Shown here: piece after piece, positions 16,591 through 26,094 of the stretch
Position numbering within the stretch: the first letter of the stretch is position 1
Layout: every line of letters begins with the position of its first letter
Source of the DNA: Desulfovibrio sp. MES5
GTDB lineage: Bacteria; Desulfobacterota; Desulfovibrionia; Desulfovibrionales; Desulfovibrionaceae
NCBI RefSeq assembly: GCF_002237645.1
Contig: NZ_MJUZ01000049.1
Coordinates: forward strand, 62,001 to 126,000
Direction of reading: 5' to 3'
Length of the DNA stretch: 64,000 bases
Translations under genes and position numbers: made by a program
The notes under the pieces: model-generated
Told to the model about the DNA's origin: nothing
The model's database searches: none
Seen by the model: the letters and a program-made list of their open reading frames with translations, nothing else

Positions 16591-17706
16591 ATGCCTCTTG
16601 ACGCGCCCCGCGCTTTGAGACAAAGTGTGCCCATGTCGGATGATAACCCTCCCCCTACAATGGCCCTCGACTCTTCCGCAACGGAATGCCCTGTTGTGCA
16701 AGAGACCGAGAGCGGCCAGAAGTTACTTCAGTTTTTGCAGCGCCGTCTGAACCTCCCTCAAGCCATGCTGCACCGTTGGGTGCGCACTGGACAGGTGAGG
16801 ATAAACGGTTGCCGATGCAAACCTTTTTCGCGCGTACAGGCTGGCGACCTCGTTCGCTTGCCTCCTTTTGCCATAAAAATGGCCGCGCAGTGCGACGATC
16901 CGCTGCCAGCGCCCGCACGCAAACCCCGTAACAGTGAAGACGCTGCAAGCGGCCCTCCGCTGCCGCCCCTTATCGGCTCCAGCGGCTACCTGTGGGCCTT
17001 TGACAAGCCCGCCGGCCTGCCAACCCATCCCGGCACCGGGCATGAAGACAGCCTGACAACCCGCTTGGCCCGGCACTTTGCGAGCGCAAGCTTTATGCCC
17101 ACGCCTGTGCACCGGCTGGACAAGGAAACCTCGGGCATCCTGCTTGTGGCCGCATCCTATGCGGCATTGGACGAAGCCCAGCGAGCCCTTCGCGGTCAGC
17201 GCATGGTCAAGGAATATGTGGCATGGATCGCCGGCCGCTGGCCCCACGAAAGAACCTGCCTTGTACGGCATTTTTTGCGCAAGGACGCAGTACGCGGATT
17301 TGAAAAGATGTGCACCGTCAGCGCGGATGTGGCCGACGGCAAAGAAGCTCTTTGTCTTGTGCGGCCCCTGATAGTGGACGACGGGGCAAGCCTTGTGCAG
17401 GTGCGCCTGCTCACGGGGCGCACCCATCAGATTCGTACCCAGCTTGCCAGCCTTGGGCATCCTGTGCTTGGCGACGCCAAATACGGGCAGGCCCGTCCTG
17501 GAAGCCCGCTGTACCTGCACGCCCTGCGCATGATCCTGCCGGATGGCGCGGCTTTTGCCAGCCTGCCCCCCTGGACGGGCGCGCGTGCCGTAGCCGCCCT
17601 GCCCGACCCCATTGCCTGCGGCGACGGCTTGCCCTCGCCGCCGCCACTCCTGTGCGGGGTATTCCCATTGGGCGGCGAAGGTGCTACAATTCCTCCTTTA
17701 CATTAG
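16591..17706 (+). CDS. RluA-family 23S rRNA pseudouridine synthase
   Basis: 371 aa. An S4-like RNA-binding domain (residues ~45-95: LLQFLQRRLNLPQAMLHRWV, GQVRINGCRC) precedes the catalytic domain, which has VHRLDKETSGILL with the catalytic Asp and the LLTGRTHQIRTQLASLGHP motif. This is the RluC/RluD/RluA group, which isomerises uridines in 23S rRNA; the exact site cannot be told. The C-terminal ~50 residues are Pro/Ala-rich and unusual. No strong ribosome site: ATG 16633 is an alternative start that would remove 14 residues. Confidence 0.88.
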   Translation: MPLDAPRALRQSVPMSDDNPPPTMALDSSATECPVVQETESGQKLLQFLQRRLNLPQAMLHRWVRTGQVRINGCRCKPFSRVQAGDLVRLPPFAIKMAAQCDDPLPAPARKPRNSEDAASGPPLPPLIGSSGYLWAFDKPAGLPTHPGTGHEDSLTTRLARHFASASFMPTPVHRLDKETSGILLVAASYAALDEAQRALRGQRMVKEYVAWIAGRWPHERTCLVRHFLRKDAVRGFEKMCTVSADVADGKEALCLVRPLIVDDGASLVQVRLLTGRTHQIRTQLASLGHPVLGDAKYGQARPGSPLYLHALRMILPDGAAFASLPPWTGARAVAALPDPIACGDGLPSPPPLLCGVFPLGGEGATIPPLH

Positions 17707-17786
17707 AGCTCGCACTGGCGGGCCTTTCAAAAAGCGCCCCGCGCACTGCTAGCGGCCTATCTTCAGGCCGCCACAAGGTTATAGAT

Positions 17787-19151
17787 ATGGCTGAAAATCC
17801 GCCGCGCATCATTCTTGTGGGCCGCCCCAACGTGGGCAAGTCCACTCTGTTCAACCGCCTCATCCGCAGCAATCGCGCCATCACCCATGACAGGCCCGGC
17901 ATCACCCGTGACCGCATGGACGGCGTGGTGCGCCGCAAGGGCATGCCCGTATTCGGCATTGTCGATACTGGCGGCATCACCCTTGACGCACATGCCATGG
18001 TGGTGGAAGGCCCAGAGGGCATCCGCGGCTTTGAGCAGGATATCCTGAACCAGACAGAGGCCGCCCTCAAAGACGCCACAGCTGTGGCCTTTGTGGTGGA
18101 TGGCCGCGACGGCCTGCTGCCGCTGGACGAGCATCTGGCCGCCCATGTGCGGCGCAAGGGCCTGCCGACCCTCTGCGTTGTCAACAAGGTGGACGGCGCG
18201 GAACACGAAGACGAGCGCATGGCGGAGTTTCACGCCCTGGGCTTTCCCCTGCTGGCCGTCTCCGCCGAGCACGGGCACAACATAAACGCGCTGGTCGAAG
18301 ATCTTATTGCCCTGCTGCCCGAAGAAAGCTCGGAGGAGCCCCCGGCCCCGCCCACGCTGCGTCTTGCCATGCTGGGCCGCCCCAATGCGGGAAAATCCTC
18401 GCTTATCAACGCCCTGTCGGGTGAAGACCGCATGATTGTCTCGGATGTGGCGGGCACTACCCGCGACAGCGTGGACGTGCGCTTTACCAAAAATGGCAAG
18501 GACTATGTTTTCGTGGACACGGCTGGCGTTCGCCGCCGCACGAAGATTACGGACAGCGTGGAAAAGTATTCGGTCAACTCGGCCATCAAGTCGACCACCA
18601 AGGCGGACGTAACCCTTCTGACCCTGGATGCGGCAGAGGGCGTGAGCCAGCAGGACAAGCGCCTCATGGACATGCTCAACACGCGCAAGATTCCCTTCAT
18701 GGTTCTTATCAACAAGTGCGACCTTGCCCCCCGCAACGCGCTTGACCAGTTGCGAAAGAACGTCAGCGAACTGTTGTCGTTCTGCCCCCATGTGCCCGTT
18801 CTGCTCGTTTCCGCCCTGAAGGGCAAAGACATTGGCAAGATATTGCCTCTGGCGCAGAAAATTCATGACGAATGCAGCGTCCGCATCTCCACGGGCAAGC
18901 TCAACCGCGCCATGGAAGAAGTGCTCACGCGCCACCAGCCCCCTGTGGTCAAACGCGTGCGCGCCAAGTTTTTCTATCTTACCCAGGCCGAATCAGAACC
19001 GCCGACCTTTGTCTTTTTTGTGAGCGACGCGGAACGTGTGCCTGAAAGCTACACCCGCTACCTGGAACGGGCGCTGCGAAAAATCTTTGAAATCACGCAC
19101 GCGCCCATGCGCATACATTTGCGCTCAAGCCACAAAAAGAAAACAGCGTAA
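17787..19151 (+). CDS. der: Ribosome-assembly GTPase Der (EngA)
   Basis: 454 aa. Two tandem G domains: the first with GRPNVGKST, DRPGITRD and NKVD; the second (~residue 193 on) with GRPNAGKSS, DVAGTTRDSVD, DTAGVRRR and NKCD. A KH-like C-terminal domain ends KIFEITHAPMRIHLR. Der binds the 50S subunit and is essential in most bacteria. ATG 17787 follows ACAAGGTTATAG and gives exactly the family length; the open frame extends upstream only by overlapping the pseudouridine synthase. Confidence 0.97.
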   Translation: MAENPPRIILVGRPNVGKSTLFNRLIRSNRAITHDRPGITRDRMDGVVRRKGMPVFGIVDTGGITLDAHAMVVEGPEGIRGFEQDILNQTEAALKDATAVAFVVDGRDGLLPLDEHLAAHVRRKGLPTLCVVNKVDGAEHEDERMAEFHALGFPLLAVSAEHGHNINALVEDLIALLPEESSEEPPAPPTLRLAMLGRPNAGKSSLINALSGEDRMIVSDVAGTTRDSVDVRFTKNGKDYVFVDTAGVRRRTKITDSVEKYSVNSAIKSTTKADVTLLTLDAAEGVSQQDKRLMDMLNTRKIPFMVLINKCDLAPRNALDQLRKNVSELLSFCPHVPVLLVSALKGKDIGKILPLAQKIHDECSVRISTGKLNRAMEEVLTRHQPPVVKRVRAKFFYLTQAESEPPTFVFFVSDAERVPESYTRYLERALRKIFEITHAPMRIHLRSSHKKKTA

Positions 19152-19201
19152 GCCCGCACGGGCGGTTCGCCGTTGCCGGCGCGCCGCTGCTCAAAAATAC
19201 A

Positions 19202-19245
19202 AGAAGTCCGAATGCGGAACGTCCGCTTCGGACTTCTGTTTTTTT
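19202..19245 (+). terminator. Terminator of der
   Basis: Eleven-bp arms AGAAGTCCGAA/TTCGGACTTCT, then GTTTTTTT. Confidence 0.9.
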
Positions 19246-19406
19246 ACCCCGCCGCGCCCACCTCTTTTTCCGCCCATCTCCCATGCGGCACTTGACAAAC
19301 GCGGCGGGCTCGCATTGACAGAATGACCGCAATAAGGCAATAGAAAATCCTTCATCTAATATGACGTGCAAAGTCTGCGCGCACAATTTTCTCGTAGGAG
19401 GGGCAG

Positions 19407-20537
19407 ATGAAAAAAGGTATGACATGGCTTGCCGCAATGGCTGTCTGCGTGACGTTGGCCGCGCCTGCTCAGGCTGCTGATCCCATCAAGATCGGCGTGC
19501 AGGGAGCCCAGTCCGGCGACTTGGCTTCTTACGGCGTTCCCAGCTTGAACGCGGTAAAAATCGTTGTGGATCAGGTCAACGCCAAGGGCGGCCTGCTTGG
19601 CCGCACCATTGAAGTTGTGCCGCAGGACGACCAGTGCAAACCCGAAATGGCCACCAACGCGGCCACCAAACTGATTTCTGAAAAAGTCAACGCTGTAGTC
19701 GGCCCCATTTGCTCCGGCCCCACCAAGGCTTCATTGCCCCTGTTCCAGGAAGCAGCCCTTATCGCGGTGTCGCCCACGGCCACCACGCCCGGCCTGACTG
19801 AAGAAGGCAAGAACCCGCTCTTCTTCCGCACAGTGGCCAATGACAATGCCCAGGCCACGCTGACCAGCGACTTCATGCTCAAAAAGCTCAAGGTCAAAAA
19901 GGTCGCCTACCTGCATGACAACGGCGACTACGGCAAGGGGTTTGCCGACAAGAACCGCGAAATTATGGAAAAAGGCGGCACGGAAACCGTGCTTTTTGAA
20001 GCCGTTACCCCTGATGCCGTGGACTTTTCCGCTGTGGTGCGCAAACTGCGCCGCGCCAAGCCCGACATCATTGTCTTCGGCGGCTACCAGCCCGTGGCCT
20101 CCAAGCTGTTGCAGCAGATGCGCCGCGACAACCTGAAGACCCCGCTCATCGGCCCCGACGGCGTGAAGGATGAAACCTTCCTCAAGATGACCGGCAAGGA
20201 CAGCGAAGGCACCTACGCCTCCTATCCCAAGGACACCAGCACCCTGCCCGAATACAAAGTGGCGCGTGAAGCCCATATCAAGGCTTTCGGCAGCGAGCCC
20301 GGCTTCGGCTACTACAATGCCTACGCCGCCGCCCAGTGCCTGCTGGCCGCCATTGAAAAGGCCGGCAGCACCGACACCGCCAAGGTCAAGGACATTCTGC
20401 GCGACAACAAGGTGGACACCCCGCTTGGCAAGATCAGCTTCAACGCCAAGGGCGACGCCGCCGGTATGGGACTTTCCATATACCAGGTTAAAGACGGCAA
20501 GTTTGTGGAACTCGACCACAGCATTGTCCTTGAATAA
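19407..20537 (+). CDS. livK: Branched-chain amino-acid ABC transporter, periplasmic binding protein
   Basis: 376 aa. Signal peptide through APAQAA, then the type I periplasmic binding fold: DPIKIGVQGAQSGDLASYG, QVNAKGGLLGRTIEVVPQDD with its Asp-Gln-Cys, and AYLHDNGDYGKGFAD. It captures leucine/isoleucine/valine or related ligands in the periplasm. AGGAGGGGCAG precedes the ATG. It heads the livKHMGF operon; a hairpin after the gene probably lowers downstream expression, as usual for binding-protein genes. Confidence 0.93.
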   Translation: MKKGMTWLAAMAVCVTLAAPAQAADPIKIGVQGAQSGDLASYGVPSLNAVKIVVDQVNAKGGLLGRTIEVVPQDDQCKPEMATNAATKLISEKVNAVVGPICSGPTKASLPLFQEAALIAVSPTATTPGLTEEGKNPLFFRTVANDNAQATLTSDFMLKKLKVKKVAYLHDNGDYGKGFADKNREIMEKGGTETVLFEAVTPDAVDFSAVVRKLRRAKPDIIVFGGYQPVASKLLQQMRRDNLKTPLIGPDGVKDETFLKMTGKDSEGTYASYPKDTSTLPEYKVAREAHIKAFGSEPGFGYYNAYAAAQCLLAAIEKAGSTDTAKVKDILRDNKVDTPLGKISFNAKGDAAGMGLSIYQVKDGKFVELDHSIVLE

Positions 20538-20545
20538 ATGATCAA

Positions 20546-20577
20546 GGGGGGCGCGGCCAAGGTCGCGCCCCCGTTTT
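20546..20577 (+). terminator. Attenuating hairpin between livK and livH
   Basis: Nine-bp arms GGGGGCGCG/CGCGCCCCC followed by GTTTTC. The short T tract and the continuing operon suggest partial readthrough. Confidence 0.75.
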
Positions 20578-20658
20578 CACACGCATTTTCGGCCCCGGTC
20601 GACGGCAATAACGGAACTTACGCCAGAGGGCACACCCGGCTCTGGCGCGTGGGACGGC

Positions 20659-21567
20659 ATGGACATCCAATTTTTTATAGAACTTTTCTTTGGTGGACTC
20701 ACCAGAGGCAGTATCTATGCGCTTATAGCTCTGGGCTATACTCTTGTTTATGGCATCATTGAGCTTATCAACTTCGCGCATGGTGAAATTTATATGCTTG
20801 GCGCTTTCACGGCCCTTCTCGTGGCCGGAGCTCTGGGCGTTTACGGCTTTCCTGCCGGGGGCATACTGGTAGTTGCCGCCCTTGCGGCCATTGTTTGGTG
20901 TGCGGCCTACGGCTTCACGCTTGAAAAGGTAGCCTACAAGCCCCTGCGTGGCGCGCCGCGCCTTTCGCCGCTTATTTCGGCCATCGGCATGTCCATCTTT
21001 TTGCAGAACTATGTACTGCTGGCCCAGACCGCGGACTTTGTGCCTTTTCCCAATCTGCTTCCCGAAATGAGCTTTCTTGACTACATCGACAATGTCATGG
21101 GGCCCAGCGACTTTCTTATTCTGCTGGTCAGCACTCTGGCCATGCTGGCCCTTACGCTCTTTATCCGCTACACCCGCATGGGCAAAGCCATGCGCGCCAC
21201 GGCGCAGAACCGTAAGATGGCGCTTCTGCTGGGCATCAACGCCGACCGCATCATTTCGCTGACATTTATTATCGGCTCGTCACTGGCGGCCCTGGGCGGC
21301 GTGCTCATTGCCTCACACATGGGGCAGGTCAACTTCGGCATCGGTTTTCTGGCGGGGCTCAAGGCCTTTACGGCAGCAGTGCTCGGCGGCATCGGCTCCA
21401 TTCCCGGCGCCATGCTCGGCGGCCTTGTGCTCGGGCTGGCCGAAAGCTTCACCACTGGCTATTTTTCAGGCAACTATGAGGACATGCTGGCCTTTGCCAT
21501 TCTTATCCTCATCCTTATTTTCCGGCCCGACGGTATCCTCGGCAAAGCCAAAGTGCAGAAGGTATAG
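20659..21567 (+). CDS. livH: Branched-chain amino-acid ABC permease LivH
   Basis: 302-aa inner-membrane protein, about eight helices, beginning QFFIELFFGGLTRGSIYALIALGYTLVYGIIELINFAHGE, the conserved LivH opening (quoted here as overlapping short blocks GGLTRGSIYALIALGYT and INFAHGE). The cytoplasmic coupling loop contains TRMGKAMRATAQNRKMA. It forms the channel with LivM. Two bases separate it from livM. Confidence 0.94.
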   Translation: MDIQFFIELFFGGLTRGSIYALIALGYTLVYGIIELINFAHGEIYMLGAFTALLVAGALGVYGFPAGGILVVAALAAIVWCAAYGFTLEKVAYKPLRGAPRLSPLISAIGMSIFLQNYVLLAQTADFVPFPNLLPEMSFLDYIDNVMGPSDFLILLVSTLAMLALTLFIRYTRMGKAMRATAQNRKMALLLGINADRIISLTFIIGSSLAALGGVLIASHMGQVNFGIGFLAGLKAFTAAVLGGIGSIPGAMLGGLVLGLAESFTTGYFSGNYEDMLAFAILILILIFRPDGILGKAKVQKV

Positions 21568-21569
21568 CC

Positions 21570-22793
21570 ATGCAAAGAGTCATCAAGGCCGCCGTAGCGG
21601 CACTCTGGTTCATGCTGCTCACCCTGCCCGTTCTTGGCCTCAAGCTGAACACCATTGAACGCACCGTCACCTGGCGGCTGGATCGCATAGCGCTTCTGGG
21701 CGTTGCCATCTTCGGGCTCGCCATGCTGTGGGACTGGTGCTTCTCACGCAAGGCAAGAGGCCTGGCCATCATCAAGCTGCCTGCCGGTTTCGGCATTGGC
21801 CCCGCCATGGCCGCGCTTTCGCAAAAGCCCAAGCTCATGGCGGGCAGTCTGGCGATTCTGGCTGCCGTCCTGGTTGTCATGCCCCTGGTGAGCTCCTTCT
21901 ACCAGACCAACATCATGATCTCGGCCCTGCTCTATGTGATGCTGGCTCTTGGTCTGAACATCGTGGTGGGCCTGGCCGGTCAGCTCGTGCTGGGCTATGT
22001 GGCCTTTTACGCCGTGGGCGCATACGCCTACGGCCTGCTGCACCAGTTCTTCGGCTTCGGCTTCTGGATGTGCCTGCCCATCGGCGGTTTTGTGGCCGTT
22101 ATCTTTGGCCTGGCGCTGGGCTTTCCCGTGCTTCGCCTGCGTGGCGACTACCTCGCCATTGTCACGCTCGGCTTTGGCGAAATAGTGCGCCTGGCCCTGC
22201 AAAACTGGACCACCCTCACCGGCGGGCCGCGCGGCGTGAGCGACATCCCCCGCCCCGGCCTTTTCGGCATGCAGATGGACATCAACACCAGCACCACCTA
22301 CGTGTATTATCTGGTGCTTGTGGCTGTGGTCATTACCATTGTGGTCATCAGCAGGCTCAAGAACTCGCGTGTCGGCCTTGCTCTGCAAGCGCTGCGTGAA
22401 GACGAGATCGCCTGCGAGGCCATGGGCATCGATATCATGCGGGTCAAACTTTCCGCCTTTGCCCTCGGTTCGTGCTGGGCTGGCTTTGCCGGAGTCATCT
22501 TTGCGGCAAAGACCACCTATATCAACCCGTCAAGCTTCACCTTTATGGAATCGGCCATGATCCTGTCCATGGTTGTGCTTGGCGGCATGGGCTCCATCAC
22601 CGGCGTTGCCATAGCCGCGTTCATCCTCATTCTTGCGCCGGAATATCTGCGGGCCTTCTCTGAGTACCGCATGCTTATCTTCGGGGCCATTATGGTTATT
22701 ATGATGATTTTCCGGCCTCAGGGTCTTATCAGCGGCGAGCGTCGCAGATACCGCATCAGCGCCCTCCACGACGCCGAAGGAGGCCGCCAGTGA
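21570..22793 (+). CDS. livM: Branched-chain amino-acid ABC permease LivM
   Basis: 407 aa. The LivM core starts around residue 115 (NIMISALLYVMLALGLNIVV, GLAGQLVLGYVAFYAVGAY) and carries the coupling loop RVGLALQALREDEIACEAMG. About 100 extra N-terminal residues with two or three helices are present, as in E. coli LivM. It overlaps livG by 4 bp (ATGA-type junction). Confidence 0.94.
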   Translation: MQRVIKAAVAALWFMLLTLPVLGLKLNTIERTVTWRLDRIALLGVAIFGLAMLWDWCFSRKARGLAIIKLPAGFGIGPAMAALSQKPKLMAGSLAILAAVLVVMPLVSSFYQTNIMISALLYVMLALGLNIVVGLAGQLVLGYVAFYAVGAYAYGLLHQFFGFGFWMCLPIGGFVAVIFGLALGFPVLRLRGDYLAIVTLGFGEIVRLALQNWTTLTGGPRGVSDIPRPGLFGMQMDINTSTTYVYYLVLVAVVITIVVISRLKNSRVGLALQALREDEIACEAMGIDIMRVKLSAFALGSCWAGFAGVIFAAKTTYINPSSFTFMESAMILSMVVLGGMGSITGVAIAAFILILAPEYLRAFSEYRMLIFGAIMVIMMIFRPQGLISGERRRYRISALHDAEGGRQ

Positions 22794-23575
22794 AACCCGT
22801 GCTTGAAGTACAGGAACTTTCTCAGGATTTTGGCGGTCTGCGCGCGCTCAACGAGCTGTCGCTCACGGTCAACAGCGGTGAGATTGTAGCTCTTATCGGC
22901 CCCAACGGCGCGGGCAAGACCACGTTTTTCAACTGCGTGACGGGCATCTACACCCCCACCGAGGGCAAGATGTTTCTTCACGACAGCAAGGGCGATCCGC
23001 AATTGCTCAACGGCAAAAAACCCCACGCCATCACCGCCATGGGCATGGCCCGCACCTTTCAGAACATCCGCCTTTTCGGCGACATGACTGTGCTTGAAAA
23101 CGTCATGATAGGCCGCCACTGCCGCACTAAGTCAGGCATTATGGGGGCCATTCTGCGGGACGGACACACCCGCCGTGAGGAGCAGGAAAGCATCGACGCA
23201 AGCTACGCCTTGCTGGAACTGGTGCGTTTGCAGGACTTCTGGAACGAAGCGGCCCGCAACCTGCCCTACGGGGCGCAGCGCCGCCTTGAAATTGCCCGCG
23301 CGCTGGCCACCGAGCCGCACATGCTGCTGCTGGACGAACCCGCCGCAGGCATGAACCCCCAGGAAACCAACGAACTCAAGGAGCTGGTCTGCTCCATCCG
23401 TGACGACCAGCAACTTTCCATCCTGCTGATTGAACACGATATGGGCATGGTCATGTCTCTCTCGGACCGTATCTACGTTATGGAGTACGGTTCGTGCATC
23501 GCCACCGGCAAACCCGAAGAAATACGCGCCAACCCGCGCGTCATCAAGGCATACCTGGGAGAAAGCGATGCTTGA
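22790..23575 (+). CDS. livG: Branched-chain amino-acid ABC ATPase LivG
   Basis: 261 aa. Walker A GPNGAGKTT, LivG-type insertion MARTFQNIRLFGDMTVLENV, signature-like LPYGAQRRLEIARAL and Walker B LLLDEPAAGMN. One of two different ATPases of the transporter. It overlaps livF by 8 bp. Confidence 0.95.
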   Translation: MKPVLEVQELSQDFGGLRALNELSLTVNSGEIVALIGPNGAGKTTFFNCVTGIYTPTEGKMFLHDSKGDPQLLNGKKPHAITAMGMARTFQNIRLFGDMTVLENVMIGRHCRTKSGIMGAILRDGHTRREEQESIDASYALLELVRLQDFWNEAARNLPYGAQRRLEIARALATEPHMLLLDEPAAGMNPQETNELKELVCSIRDDQQLSILLIEHDMGMVMSLSDRIYVMEYGSCIATGKPEEIRANPRVIKAYLGESDA

Positions 23576-24272
23576 GCTGCGCAATGTTGATACGTTTTAC
23601 GGCAATATCCAGGCCCTGCGGGATATTTCGCTCAAGGTGGAAGAAGGCGACATCGTAACCCTCATCGGGGCGAACGGCGCGGGAAAATCCACCACCCTCA
23701 TGACCGTGTGCGGCATCAACCGCCCCCGTCAGGGCGAGATTTTCTGGTATGGCAAACCCATACATACCTTGCCCCCCCACGAAATCGTGGCGCTCGGCAT
23801 CTCGCAGGTTCCCGAAGGCCGACTGATTTTTCCCGATCTGAGCGTGCGCGAAAACCTGGACCTCGGGGCCTTTCTGCGCCAGGACAAGGAGGCGGTTAAG
23901 GACGACCTGGACTACGTGTTCAGCCTTTTTCCCATCCTTGCGGAACGTCGCAAACAGGCCGGAGGCACCCTTTCTGGCGGCGAACAGCAGATGCTGGCCA
24001 TCAGCCGCGCCCTCATGGGGCGGCCCAAGCTGCTCCTGCTGGACGAACCCTCCCTGGGGCTTGCGCCCATTATCATTCAGCAGATTTTTTCCATCATCCA
24101 GAAGGTCAATGCCAACGGCACCACGGTCTTTCTGGTGGAACAGAACGCCAACCAGGCCCTGCGCATCGCCACACGCGGCTATGTGATGGAAAACGGCCGT
24201 ATTGTCATGAGCGACAGCGCCGCCAACCTGCTGAAAAGCGAGGAAGTGCGCACGGCCTATCTGGGCATGTAG
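23568..24272 (+). CDS. livF: Branched-chain amino-acid ABC ATPase LivF
   Basis: 234 aa. MLELRNVDTFYGNIQALRDI, Walker A GANGAGKST, SQVPEGRLIFPDLSVRENL, signature LSGGEQQMLAISRAL and Walker B LLLDEPSLGLAP define LivF. The ATG at 23568 follows GGGAGAAAGC and matches family length; a longer frame from 23430 only overlaps livG. Last gene of the operon. Confidence 0.95.
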   Translation: MLELRNVDTFYGNIQALRDISLKVEEGDIVTLIGANGAGKSTTLMTVCGINRPRQGEIFWYGKPIHTLPPHEIVALGISQVPEGRLIFPDLSVRENLDLGAFLRQDKEAVKDDLDYVFSLFPILAERRKQAGGTLSGGEQQMLAISRALMGRPKLLLLDEPSLGLAPIIIQQIFSIIQKVNANGTTVFLVEQNANQALRIATRGYVMENGRIVMSDSAANLLKSEEVRTAYLGM

Positions 24273-24300
24273 CACACAGCAATAATCAGCTGTCCGACAA

Positions 24301-24344
24301 AAAACGGGCGCGGCGTTCGTAATGAACGCCGCGCCCGTTTTTTT
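24301..24344 (+). terminator. Strong terminator of the liv operon
   Basis: Eighteen-bp arms (AAAACGGGCGCGGCGTTC and its complement) with a 5-nt loop, then a T run. Confidence 0.95.
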
Positions 24345-24379
24345 ATGAGCTTTTTTGAGCGGCTTTTTTTTGAAATGCT

Positions 24380-24440
24380 TTGTGGGGGAGGGACCCTTTT
24401 GCAAAAGGGTCTCCTCCCCCACACCCCCTCCCCCTAAAAC
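24380..24440 (+). repeat. Family A hairpin repeat, 3' of livF
   Basis: TGAAATGCTTTGTGGGGGAG, GGACCCTTTTGCAAAAGGGT, CTCCTCCCCCACACC and the CCCCCTAAAAC tail. Placed downstream of the operon terminator and in its orientation. Confidence 0.85.
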
Positions 24441-24552
24441 CTTTATTAGCTTTTGGAGCTTGTTAAGGCTCCAAAAGGCACGCGAGGGCAGCGCGCTGGC
24501 CACGGCTTATTTTAAGGAAGCCCTGATTAAAGAGCCTCCTGGAAACGCTGAT

Positions 24553-25605
24553 TTATTCTCTGCCGCCCGGCAGTTCGGCTATGGATTCCCCGTCCACAGC
24601 GTGGGTCTTAAAGCTCCTGCGCGCCGCCGCTTCCGAAGTATTGGCGTAGCAGTAGACACAGCCGTGGGGGCAGGTGTTGTACTGGCCAATGTCCTTGCAG
24701 GGCACGCACAAACAGGTGGGACGCTGGCCGGGGTCACGGGGGTACTCCGTCCCCGAAGCAACGCTGAGAACGCCAGACGCGCCGGGCAAGAGCATCTGTT
24801 CGCTGGCGCTGATGCCAAAAAGTTCCAGCACGTCCGGATGGCGGCGGGTCAGCCGCAGTATGAGCTCGGGATCAGTGCAGCGGTTATGCTCCACCCCCTG
24901 GGCTAAAAGATCCGCCTTTTCGCCACAGGTTGCGGCCCGCATGCCGTGCCGCGCGCAGATTTGCGCTATGCCCGCCGCCATACGGCGCATTTCGTCAGGC
25001 GTAAAATCGCGCCAGGTCATGCCCTTGCGCCGTAGATTTTCCGCCACCTTGCGATAGGGGGCAATGTCGGCAAAACTGAAGACAAGCTTGGTGGTGCAGC
25101 CCGCCAGGGCTTGCGCCAACCTCTCCACCCGCTCCAGTAAATCCTCGCACGAAAGCATGCGGCAGCCAGGATTGGCGGCCAGCATAAGAGGGTCGAAACG
25201 CCACACCGCGCGATCCGGCCCCACCGCTTCCGCCAGACGCCGGAATGTTTCCACCCGACGCGCAAGCGGCGGCACCCCCGGCTCCCATCCTTCGGCCTCA
25301 TAGTCGTTGAGCGTGTATTGCACGTAGGAAGCGAGGCCGCGTGCCTCCACGGCAGGCAGATACCCAATGAGGGGCTGCGGATTTTTGCTCCAAAAAACCA
25401 CGACCCGCGCCCGCGACAACGAGACATGCTGCGGCTTGCCGCTGAAGGGATTAACCCAGCACGCGTAACCAGCCTCAAGCCTTTTCATGAACCAGGGCAT
25501 GTAGAAAGCGGGAATGTCCGTGGCGCGGCTCACCGCCAGCAGAGTGGGCGCTACTGCCCGCACAGGGCCGGACTCGGCATTGATGGTGACAAGAGGCCAT
25601 TTCAT
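24553..25605 (-). CDS. DUF1848 family protein with iron-sulfur cysteine cluster
   Basis: 350 aa. N-terminal half has AVSRATDIPAFYMPWF and VVFWSKNPQPLI; the C-terminus has CVPCKDIGQYNTCPHGCVYC followed by YAN, a CxxxC(x)nCxxxCxxC arrangement reminiscent of a radical-SAM-type [4Fe-4S] site. These features match DUF1848, a family of unknown reaction. The presumed ATG at 25605 has no clear ribosome site; a TTGACA lies only ~15 bp before it, so the true start may be internal. No functional partner is adjacent. Confidence 0.8.
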   Translation of the reverse strand: MKWPLVTINAESGPVRAVAPTLLAVSRATDIPAFYMPWFMKRLEAGYACWVNPFSGKPQHVSLSRARVVVFWSKNPQPLIGYLPAVEARGLASYVQYTLNDYEAEGWEPGVPPLARRVETFRRLAEAVGPDRAVWRFDPLMLAANPGCRMLSCEDLLERVERLAQALAGCTTKLVFSFADIAPYRKVAENLRRKGMTWRDFTPDEMRRMAAGIAQICARHGMRAATCGEKADLLAQGVEHNRCTDPELILRLTRRHPDVLELFGISASEQMLLPGASGVLSVASGTEYPRDPGQRPTCLCVPCKDIGQYNTCPHGCVYCYANTSEAAARRSFKTHAVDGESIAELPGGRE

Positions 25606-25926
25606 GCGCGCAGTGTGTCAAGGGCGCGGGCGGCAGTCAATACATGCATGCGGGGCGCCGCTGGCGTCACAAACGCCTTGCCTGTGACACTCTACAGATA
25701 CGTGCGTTCGGGAGCCGTCAGACGTCACGCGTGCCCCTGCCGTCGCAGCGCGCCGCGCCACCTTGGCAGGATGATCTGGAGCGTGACCGCACAGAGGGGG
25801 CCATACCGTGACGCCTCCACTACACGCGCGGGGCGACGCCGTAAGCTTGTTTTGACAAATTTCACGCAGTTGCTATTGTCCCAACAGAGCCCCATACTGA
25901 TAAAACTTTAAACACCTTGGTATTGC
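25606..25926. other. Divergent intergenic region upstream of the queD operon
   Basis: 321 bp with no credible gene. GC-rich through 25840, then AT-richer around the operon promoter. Confidence 0.5.
25852..25879 (+). promoter_or_regulatory. Sigma-70 promoter of the queD operon
   Basis: Perfect TTGACA (25852-25857), 16-bp spacer, TATTGT (25874-25879), about 45 bp before the first gene. Confidence 0.65.
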
Positions 25927-26094
25927 ATGTCTTTTCTTTCATGGCTGCAGCGCATCTTCACACCGCCTTCCACTGGCGACCCGGACCTGGATAACGGAGG
26001 ACAGGGTTTTCAGTGGAACCAGAACGTCCGTATCGTGCTGGCCATTATCATCGTCATACTCTCGGCCTTCGTGGTCTACAGGATACTGTCCTGA
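25927..26094 (+). CDS. 55-residue single-pass membrane protein
   Basis: A short soluble N-terminus (MSFLSWLQRIFTPP...) precedes one helix, VRIVLAIIIVILSAFVVYRI, near the C-terminus. Its TGA overlaps the queD ATG (TGATG), and a promoter lies just upstream, so it is the first gene of the operon. No family recognised. Topology suggests a small inner-membrane anchor or regulator. The Shine-Dalgarno is not obvious, which lowers certainty. Confidence 0.65.
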   Translation: MSFLSWLQRIFTPPSTGDPDLDNGGQGFQWNQNVRIVLAIIIVILSAFVVYRILS

